From the NCBI GenBank assembly GCA_013817115.1, contig JACDDG010000177.1, positions 1 to 5,724 of the forward strand: a stretch of DNA of 5,724 nt, given 5' to 3'. How positions within the stretch are numbered: the stretch's first letter is position 1; each line of letters begins with the position of its first letter. The translations under genes were made by a program, and so were the position numbers. The notes under the pieces are model-generated. The model worked only from the letters and a program-made list of their open reading frames with translations, was not told the origin of the DNA and made no database searches. Below are positions 1-4,766 of this stretch, piece by piece. The stretch comes from Parachlamydiaceae bacterium. GTDB lineage: Bacteria; Chlamydiota; Chlamydiia; Chlamydiales; Parachlamydiaceae.

Positions 1-3
1 ATA

Positions 4-79
4 ATGGGTCGTTTTTGATCGCTTAATCGCGGGAGCTTTCTCTTTGCCAAAAACCAAAATTTGAACGCTCTTCGGTATA
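4..79 (+). repeat. Dispersed ~70-bp repeat, copy A
   Basis: This is the first of three copies of one repeat. Positions 38-79 are identical over 42 nt to the reverse complement of 538-579 (copy B). Positions 12-33 are identical over 22 nt to 624-645 (copy C). The unit runs from a TTTTTGATCGCTTAATCGCG end to a CTTCGGTATA end. The match to copy B can be stretched outward to position 4 with a one-base gap (ATGG at both outer ends). It lies 117 bp upstream of the SMR gene, with its CTTCGGTATA end facing the gene. The left boundary may extend outside the window. Confidence 0.85.
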
Positions 80-144
80 CGCCCAATAATGTACTCGTTT
101 CTCAATAAAGTATTCAAGGTTTAAATAGAGAATCTGTAAGACAA

Positions 145-169
145 TAATAATTAAATGAGATTATGATGT
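145..169 (+). repeat. 25-bp motif shared with 3535-3559, upstream of SMR gene
   Basis: This 25-bp stretch matches 3535-3559 at 22 of 25 positions, both beginning TAATAATTAAATG and both containing ATGAT. Here it lies 28-52 bp upstream of the SMR start codon. Its TATGAT (162-167) could serve as a -10 box, but I see no good -35 at the right distance. It could be a promoter or regulator site, a remnant of a dispersed element, or coincidence in AT-rich DNA. Confidence 0.4.
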
Positions 170-196
170 GGGGATGGTTCAAAAAAAGGAAATTTT

Positions 197-517
197 ATGG
201 CTTGGTTCTATCTTCTTTTGGCAGGAATTTTTGAAATTTGTTTCACAACTTTTTTAAAGCTTTCGGACAATTTTACGAAAATATGGCCGACGATAACTTT
301 TTTTGTATTGGCGGGACTTAGTTTTACAGCTTTGTCGATGAGTTTAAAATCTATTCCGCTTGGAACAGCGTACGCTGTATGGACAGGAATTGGAGCGTTT
401 GGAACAGCTCTGATAGGCATCTTCTATTTTCAGGAATCGACTGATTTTTGGCGTATATTCTTTTTAATCGGATTAATATCATCGATTATTGGTTTAAAGG
501 TTGTTTCTCCGCACTAA
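197..517 (+). CDS. Small multidrug resistance (SMR) transporter, SugE/Gdx-like
   Basis: This is a 106-residue inner-membrane protein with four hydrophobic segments (about 2-20, 32-50, 56-77, 84-102), the usual SMR length and topology. SMR proteins act as antiparallel dimers that exchange protons for cationic substrates. The SugE/Gdx branch exports guanidinium or quaternary ammonium compounds. The essential membrane glutamate is E13 in TM1. G10, S42, Y59 and W62 fall where SugE/Gdx proteins have them, and TYAVWTGIGA in TM3 is almost the SugE sequence, as is the IGLK near the C-terminus. The usual SugE W16 is F16 here, and TM1 has an EmrE-like TT, so the substrate is uncertain. The start is supported by AAGGA at 186-190, 6 nt before ATG. 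The gene stands alone, bracketed by inverted repeats A and B, with no transporter partner or guanidine riboswitch recognised upstream. That suggests a mobile or acquired cassette. Confidence 0.92.
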   Translation: MAWFYLLLAGIFEICFTTFLKLSDNFTKIWPTITFFVLAGLSFTALSMSLKSIPLGTAYAVWTGIGAFGTALIGIFYFQESTDFWRIFFLIGLISSIIGLKVVSPH

Positions 518-537
518 GGTAATGGAGCATGGCGTTT

Positions 538-691
538 TATACCGAAGAGCGTTCAAATTTTGGTTTTTGGCAAAGAGAATGCTCTCGGGATAAGCGCTCA
601 AAAACAACTCCATATAATATTAATTTTTGATCGCTTAATCGCGGGGCTTTCTCAAAGCCAAAAATCCAAAATTTGAACGCACTTCGGTATA
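538..691. mobile_element. 154-bp foldback (MITE-like) element made of repeat copies B and C
   Basis: Copy B (538-613, minus orientation) and copy C (621-691, plus orientation) are head-to-head, giving a long imperfect palindrome with a spacer of roughly 15 nt around 606-621. The outer 26 bp (538-563 and 666-691) are inverted repeats with one mismatch, ending TATACCGAAG / CTTCGGTATA. There is no coding capacity. Copy C contains a hairpin of its own, GGCTTT-CTC-AAAGCC at 645-659. The terminal TATA ends would fit a TA target duplication as made by IS630/Tc1-type transposases; that is inference. Lying 20 bp after the SMR stop codon, the structure could also end SMR transcription. Confidence 0.7.
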
Positions 692-800
692 ACAGTTCCC
701 CCCACCGGGGGATAGGACATCGTTAATTTACGGCTAAATAAATCTAGAAAAGCCATTCATGCTCTTATCCCCCGGTAGGGTCCCGGTAGGGGGAACTGTT
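691..800. repeat. Inverted-repeat element with GC-rich arms, one arm carrying an 11-bp tandem duplication
   Basis: The left arm (691-714) starts AACAGTTCCCCC and ends GGGGGATA. The right arm (766-800) is its inverse, TATCCCCC to GGGGGAACTGTT, but is 11 bp longer because CCCGGTAGGGN occurs twice in tandem (771-781 and 782-792). About 50 bp of unrelated AT-rich sequence separates the arms. The element abuts the end of copy C exactly. It has the form of a MITE or REP/BIME-type palindromic repeat with no coding capacity. Confidence 0.7.
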
Positions 801-803
801 AAT

Positions 804-837
804 AGCCCCAGGTGCAGCGATAGCGGAACCCGGGGTT
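804..837. repeat. GC-rich hairpin, REP-like
   Basis: CCCCAGGT (806-813) pairs with ACCCGGGG (828-835) with one mismatch, extended by weaker pairs on each side, around a GCAGCGATAGCGGA loop region. It is one of a row of GC-rich palindromes between 691 and 873 in otherwise AT-rich DNA, the usual look of REP-type repeats. Confidence 0.55.
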
Positions 838-855
838 TGGATCATGATAAAACGT

Positions 856-873
856 GCGCCCCGGTAGGGGCGC
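856..873. repeat. Perfect 18-bp GC-rich hairpin
   Basis: GCGCCCC and GGGGCGC form a perfect 7-bp stem around a GGTA loop. The CCCCGGTAGGGG core also appears, slightly varied, in the right arm of the 691-800 element, so the two are probably related repeat families. There is no T tract after it, so it is not a classic terminator. Confidence 0.6.
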
Positions 874-1174
874 CAGAAAGCCACCAAAGTGCGTAGCCAC
901 AATTGTTAGCCCTCTAATCATTGCTTGATGCGAGTTAAGCTGTACCGCTGCCGCTACTATAAGTTACAAAAGGAAGGCGGGTCTGTTTTTTAGCTTCTAA
1001 AGTTTTCCAAATTGGAATGACCACATTCGTTGCTTCGTCTTAAGAAAAAAGCAAGCTTCTTAGCAACAATCGTCGGCTATTGGTTTAATTACAACTAATT
1101 AAATTGATAAATTTTAGCTTAACTAGCAAGCATGACTGACTAAATAGGCAGTTGATCCGCCAGTTGATAATGTC
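874..1174. other. Non-coding stretch
   Basis: I find no convincing gene, tRNA or rRNA here on either strand. Visible details are a 13-bp odd palindrome TTCCAA-A-TTGGAA (1005-1017) and a direct repeat CAGTTGAT at 1149-1156 and 1161-1168, spaced by 12 bp. The base composition returns from GC-rich repeats to AT-rich sequence around 1080. Confidence 0.5.
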
Positions 1175-1204
1175 TAGCATTAAAAAATAAATTAATGCTA
1201 TAAT
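1175..1204 (+). promoter_or_regulatory. Inverted repeat and TATAAT box upstream of the 1255 gene
   Basis: TAGCATTAA (1175-1183) and TTAATGCTA (1192-1200) form a perfect 9-bp inverted repeat with an 8-nt spacer. The sequence then runs into a consensus -10 hexamer TATAAT (1199-1204), 51 bp before the ATG at 1255. No consensus -35 lies 16-18 bp upstream. The inverted repeat occupies that space and could be an operator or an A/T-rich hairpin. The promoter call rests on the -10 match and position only. Confidence 0.4.
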
Positions 1205-1254
1205 AAACTATACGCTCCAATAAAGGTTGTTTAATTTATTTTCATGAGGTTCTA

Positions 1255-1485
1255 ATGGAATCAAATATTAATATATTAAAGTCTAATCCTCATCTTTACG
1301 ATGCGTACCACGTCGAAAATAATCCTAATGGGAAAATTCTTCTTCCCAAGAGTTGCTATGGTGCAATTGGAATTACAATGGATGAAAAAGTTACAGGGGT
1401 TGCGCATAAGGGGCTAGATATTTTGAATAAAGTTTCTCTCGATATGCAAAACATTGAATCAAAGGATTTACACACTGGATTGTAA
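1255..1485 (+). CDS. N-terminal part of an interrupted reading frame, 76 aa
   Basis: This 76-residue frame starts at an ATG with GAGG (1246-1249) 5 nt upstream, a good ribosome binding site. It ends at TAA (1483-1485). On its own I recognise no family. The frame continues unshifted after the TAA through four codons (Phe-Arg-Lys-Phe) to the ATG at 1498 and on to 2325. The residues just before and after the stop read as the lead-in to the His-bearing strand of a YiiX-like hydrolase. I therefore favour this being the 5' part of one gene of about 356 codons broken by a single nonsense codon. A small separate protein in a two-gene operon is the alternative. There is no signal peptide or membrane segment, and the mid-region is mildly hydrophobic (ILLPKSCYGAIGI). 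Confidence 0.6.
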   Translation: MESNINILKSNPHLYDAYHVENNPNGKILLPKSCYGAIGITMDEKVTGVAHKGLDILNKVSLDMQNIESKDLHTGL

Positions 1486-1497
1486 TTTCGAAAATTC

Positions 1498-2325
1498 ATG
1501 CACGCATTTATTGTGACTAATCAGTTTGATCCAACATCCTTAAGCGTTTGTGAAGCTGTAAAAGAAGGCATTACAAAGGCAGATATTAAAATGGGGGATT
1601 CTGATTGGACATCTATGGTGTTATTTATTCCAAAGGATCTAAGAGTTTCTGAAAAAATCGGTAAAAATGCCATAAATGAACTTCTTGCCGATGAGACTGG
1701 AAAAGTCGCATCTTATGCATTTGGCGCGGGCTTTAAAAGCTTATTTTCAACAAAATCTGCTAGAATTAAAGAAACAAATACTGAAGTTATAGCCTCCGAA
1801 ATGGCTGATTTAATAAAGGGGAGAAGTATCAGAGGGGCTTCAGGTGGTGCAAAGGAAACAGTTTGTAGTCAATTGGCTATAAGAATTTTAAGAGCATCGT
1901 TATTGGAATCGAGGCTTACTCAAGAGCAAATTAATGACTATAAACAAAAAAACATAACAGATTTAAGAAATGGATTGGCAAATGAAATGTTAAAAGCTAA
2001 TTCTCCCGTTGCAGAATTATATGCTTCATCTAAACTCTTTCAGCATGAAGCAGATATTGAAGCACTCCCTTTTGAACTTTATCGTTCCCTCATGGAAGAA
2101 TCTGATTTTCATGGTGTAGTGAAACAAAAAAACAATTTTTATAAGGGCAAACGACATATTATCAGAAGTGAGAGAGGATTGCTTTTAGCGTACTTTCAGG
2201 ATCGGACTCGTGCAAGCTCTCGAGTGTGGAGATGTACAATTTTGTTTCTAATTTTAACACCTTTAAATCATCGACCATTTGCTTCATCGGTGCTAAATGG
2301 TTTTCAGCGATATACTTTTGAATAG
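1498..2325 (+). CDS. Permuted papain-fold (YiiX-like, NlpC/P60 superfamily) cysteine hydrolase, probably the C-terminal part of an interrupted gene
   Basis: The frame from this ATG encodes 275 residues. It opens with MHAFIV, matching the H-x-G/A-x-[IVL]-V strand that carries the catalytic His in YiiX-type permuted papain folds. Then follows VCEAV (E19, like FEAVG in E. coli YiiX). KETVCSQL (C123) resembles the CSE/CSQ-[LV] nucleophile motif. The His-Glu-Cys order is that of the permuted families, whose members hydrolyse amide or ester bonds in peptides or lipids; the substrate is unknown. No Shine-Dalgarno precedes this ATG. The frame is continuous with 1255-1485 except for one TAA, and the domain would start abruptly at the His strand, which supports a disrupted gene. 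The last ~54 codons (from 2162) are antisense to the J-domain gene and look unlike the rest (basic and Trp/Cys/Pro-rich), so the native end was probably lost. Family assignment is by motif only. Confidence 0.6.
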   Translation: MHAFIVTNQFDPTSLSVCEAVKEGITKADIKMGDSDWTSMVLFIPKDLRVSEKIGKNAINELLADETGKVASYAFGAGFKSLFSTKSARIKETNTEVIASEMADLIKGRSIRGASGGAKETVCSQLAIRILRASLLESRLTQEQINDYKQKNITDLRNGLANEMLKANSPVAELYASSKLFQHEADIEALPFELYRSLMEESDFHGVVKQKNNFYKGKRHIIRSERGLLLAYFQDRTRASSRVWRCTILFLILTPLNHRPFASSVLNGFQRYTFE

Positions 2326-3271
2326 GCATATACCTGGGGTTTGAAAATTCTAACTCAATTTCGCTTTCCAATTCTGTTATTTGATCTTTTAAAATCCCGT
2401 TGTATACTGCAAGCTGATTATCGCTTGAGATCATTTCCTCAGTTTTTCCATTTTCATAACGACTAATGTAGTCAATCTCAAGAGTCAAAAGAGTGTGCAG
2501 ATCGTTTTCTTCATATGCAGTTGTCAGTTTTTTCATTAACTCTTCTTTCTCCAGTTTAAGCGTAGGTTCATGCTCAAGATCAGGATGAAAAGCTTTAGCT
2601 AGCCGTTTATAAATTGTCGACAGGCCTTTTTTTTGCACGTTTTCTAACTCTTGGGCTTTTTCTTCAATTGCGAGTTGTCGTTTGGTTTTAGGCTTTGGTT
2701 TTGAACCCTCATTTGTATTCATTTGATCTTTCACACCTTCCAGCATTTCCATGAATTTTCGCAACAGGTCCTGTTGGTCGTCCTCTGCATCCAATTTTGA
2801 AAGATCAATATCAATGCCTTCGCTTTTAAACATCTTTTCAATATCTTTCATTCCATTGGAGAATTGCTTCTCGGCAATATCTTTATAATCGAATCCTTCC
2901 AATTCTTTAAAAATAGTAGAGAGCTCAGGGTCGTAATCTTTGATCGATTTGGTTGTTAAGATTTTATCAATCTTGTCAAGAATTAGATATTTTAGAGACT
3001 TTAACTCTTTTTTTACTAGTTTTCGAGGGTTGGTGTAATGCTTGTAAAATGCTTTGATACATTCTTTGAGATGTGTCTCAGCAGCCTGTCTTGCAGGGAT
3101 TAATGTATTATGGTAATACTTTACGGATTCATTTAAAAAATCTTGTGTTGCTTTAAGGGACTGTTGAAGTTTTTCGACCTTACTTTTAAGTCGATTGAAT
3201 GTTTTTTGAACATTGCTTAGATTAGATTTTGCGGCTTTAGTTTGAAGAGCGAAGTTATTCATAGTAGCCAT
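2162..3271 (-). CDS. J-domain-containing coiled-coil protein
   Basis: This is a 369-residue, soluble, highly charged protein. Residues ~10-45 and ~285-355 look like coiled coil or long helices. A Lys/Pro-rich linker (KPKPKTK, ~191-197) precedes a J-domain at ~205-268: helix II STIYKRLAKAF, the invariant HPD at 229-231, then helix III KEELMKKLTTAYEENDLHTLL. The HPD loop is what stimulates the ATPase of DnaK/Hsp70, so the protein is expected to recruit DnaK to a specific client. It is not DnaJ: the J-domain is internal, and there is no Gly/Phe linker, zinc-finger or C-terminal substrate domain. The ATG at 3271 has no evident Shine-Dalgarno; a second ATG three codons on (M4) is no better. The next gene upstream on the same strand is ~590 bp away, so it probably has its own promoter. 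Its last 164 nt overlap the convergent 1498-2325 frame. Confidence 0.8.
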   Translation of the reverse strand: MATMNNFALQTKAAKSNLSNVQKTFNRLKSKVEKLQQSLKATQDFLNESVKYYHNTLIPARQAAETHLKECIKAFYKHYTNPRKLVKKELKSLKYLILDKIDKILTTKSIKDYDPELSTIFKELEGFDYKDIAEKQFSNGMKDIEKMFKSEGIDIDLSKLDAEDDQQDLLRKFMEMLEGVKDQMNTNEGSKPKPKTKRQLAIEEKAQELENVQKKGLSTIYKRLAKAFHPDLEHEPTLKLEKEELMKKLTTAYEENDLHTLLTLEIDYISRYENGKTEEMISSDNQLAVYNGILKDQITELESEIELEFSNPRYMPIQKYIAENHLAPMKQMVDDLKVLKLETKLYISTLESLHESDPESTLKAILSHF

Positions 3272-3667
3272 ACTTAAAGGGGTAACGATTCGATTGATAA
3301 GTTAAATGTAGCTTTTACGCAGCTAATGTATGATGGTGAACACATTACGTTGGCAGCATCTGGCTGTTAAGTAGTAGCTATTAGTCTTACAGAAAAATGA
3401 CTCGAAGTCAATAGCAAATTTAAAGCTTAACTGCTGCAAAACATTTCGGGGTTTCATAAGGCATGTCAATGGAATCATTCTTTTCACTTGATCTGGATCT
3501 TTGATATCTTAGCTTCCAAAAGAAATCGTGAACCTAATAATTAAATGCGAATATGATTTCATTCCAACGCCTTATTCAGAAAGAATAGGCAAGCAAAAAA
3601 ACAGATTGCCGCTAACACTTTAGATCCTAAATAATAAATGGGCAGCTAAATTCATATCCTGAAAATC
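3272..3667. other. Non-coding stretch upstream of the J-domain gene
   Basis: I see no supportable gene on either strand. The stretch should hold the promoter of the J-domain gene, but no clear -35/-10 pair is visible on the minus strand. Small structures are TGACT-CGA-AGTCA (3398-3410), an imperfect hairpin GCCTTATTC/GAATAGGC (3569-3590) followed by an A-rich run, and the 25-bp motif at 3535-3559 shared with the SMR upstream region. Confidence 0.45.
3535..3559 (+). repeat. 25-bp motif shared with 145-169
   Basis: Twenty-two of 25 bases match 145-169, in the same orientation. Here the motif lies between two leftward genes and does not precede any plus-strand gene, which weakens a simple promoter reading and favours a dispersed remnant. 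Confidence 0.4.
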
Positions 3668-3711
3668 TTTTTATAGCCCAAAAGCCGATATCGGCTTTTG
3701 GGCTAAAAAAA
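3668..3711. terminator. 32-bp perfect palindrome, probable bidirectional intrinsic terminator
   Basis: Positions 3674-3689 and 3690-3705 are exact reverse complements with no spacer (TAGCCCAAAAGCCGAT and its inverse). After one A/A mismatch, TTTTT (3668-3672) and AAAAA (3707-3711) extend the stem. Reading rightward the stem is followed by TG then TTTTT; reading leftward, by GA then TTTT. Either transcript would make a long GC-containing hairpin with a short U run. It lies about 150 nt past the stop codon of the 3864-4754 gene, so it probably ends the rho operon transcript. It could also be a protein-binding palindrome. Confidence 0.6.
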
Positions 3712-3863
3712 TGTTTTTCGGGGTATGTTTTGAGCTGTATGACTTTTCAAAAAAAGATTGAGTTAAGCATGATTGGAATGACGTTGCTAAATATTGTTCT
3801 CGGGTGCCAAAGTTCCAACTGAACGTGGGCTACACAATCGCTCAATTCTACCCCTACTTCAAG

Positions 3864-4754
3864 CTAAAATGCAGAATCAAGATAATGAGATTTAATCAGA
3901 TTTCCTGTTACCGCATTAAATTCGGCAGTACGCACAGAACCATCTTGATTCAAGATGTCGATGCTGTAAATGGGAAGATAAATTGCTTCTTGAGTCCGAA
4001 TTGTAAAATCTTGCCCAAAAGCAGCCTTAGATATCTTTTCAATTTGACTTGGTGAATATCTTCGAGCTATTTTTTGCGAATGATTATAAGGCTTCGATAC
4101 GATGCATTGACTAATTTTTGTTTGCGGCACAACCAAAAGGCGAGGGTTCTGAAAATGCAATTGAATTTCATTTCCCTTTTGAACGATCAAATGTTTTTTT
4201 TTAGCATTTTCTAGCAAAGAAACCAACACGTCCTGTTCTAATTGCAGCTCTTTTTGAAGCTGTTCAATCGTCATCTTACCCTTGGATTTTTCCAATGCAT
4301 TTAAAATTTTAAAATCATTGCGAGTGGCCTGTGCGTTGATAGCGTCTTCAAAGCCATGGGTGGTCTCCCAGTTGTGGCAGTCAACAACCATTTCACCATT
4401 GACTAAACTCCAAAGAAGAGTTCCTTCCTTCGTTTTTTTGTCAGGTGCAGTATATTTTACATTAAACAGAACATGCGGATAAAATTGAAGGTCAGCCTTC
4501 TGAAAAGTGCGCTCATTGTTACTTAAGAGCTCTTTATGATTGAGCTCCATGATTTTTTCAGGTGTGTAGCGCACTTCAAGAGTCTTAATTTCACCATTAT
4601 CTACATATTGTGCGATGGCAGCTTGCATATTTGGATTGGCTTCCCAAAAAGAGTAAGCCCCATATCCAATTCCAGCACATAGGAGGCCGATGACAAGTGG
4701 CTTCTTCAAAAGAGTTCCACTTGCCGCACCTTTAGATTTCTTTGATGATCTCAT
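3864..4754 (-). CDS. Membrane-anchored protein with duplicated domain flanking a winged-helix-like segment; rho neighbour
   Basis: This is a 296-residue protein of unrecognised function. A basic N-terminus (RSSKKSK, LLKK) is followed by one transmembrane segment (~19-37), so it is probably anchored in the inner membrane with most of the chain exported. Residues ~61-125 and ~231-288 appear to be two copies of one domain: each starts YTP/YSP-x-x-I, has a central YPHVLFNVKY / YLPIYSIDIL strand, and ends in a charged turn and a LVNGEMV / AVTGNLI strand, like PepSY-type repeats. Between them, ~143-200 has a helix-helix-strand pattern (FKILNALEKSKGKMTIEQLQ ... VQKGNEIQLHF) like a winged helix. The ATG lies 12 nt after the rho stop, with a weak AGAAAG site, so translation is probably coupled and the gene cotranscribed with rho. 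The stop is TAG. If the chain is exported, a DNA-binding role for the middle segment is unlikely. Confidence 0.75.
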   Translation of the reverse strand: MRSSKKSKGAASGTLLKKPLVIGLLCAGIGYGAYSFWEANPNMQAAIAQYVDNGEIKTLEVRYTPEKIMELNHKELLSNNERTFQKADLQFYPHVLFNVKYTAPDKKTKEGTLLWSLVNGEMVVDCHNWETTHGFEDAINAQATRNDFKILNALEKSKGKMTIEQLQKELQLEQDVLVSLLENAKKKHLIVQKGNEIQLHFQNPRLLVVPQTKISQCIVSKPYNHSQKIARRYSPSQIEKISKAAFGQDFTIRTQEAIYLPIYSIDILNQDGSVRTAEFNAVTGNLIKSHYLDSAF

Positions 4755-4766
4755 TCTATCTTTCTC

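Noticed and set aside
208..420. Minus-strand open frame of 70 codons
   Set aside because: Fully antisense to the SMR gene, which has a ribosome binding site and clear family motifs; no recognisable protein features.
538..873. CRISPR array
   Set aside because: The repeats differ in length and orientation and are palindromic elements, with no regular repeat-spacer spacing.
691..873. tRNA or other structured RNA gene
   Set aside because: The GC-rich hairpins do not form a cloverleaf and there is no T-loop or anticodon arm pattern; repeat elements explain them better.
1255..2325. Toxin-antitoxin pair (76 aa plus larger protein)
   Set aside because: The two frames are in phase with only a stop between them, and the second shows hydrolase motifs rather than a known toxin family; a single interrupted gene is simpler.
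3804..4055. Plus-strand open frame of 83 codons
   Set aside because: Most of it is antisense to the 3' end of the membrane-anchored protein gene, and it has no ribosome binding site or family resemblance.
4282..4482. Plus-strand open frame of 66 codons
   Set aside because: Antisense shadow inside the 3864-4754 gene.
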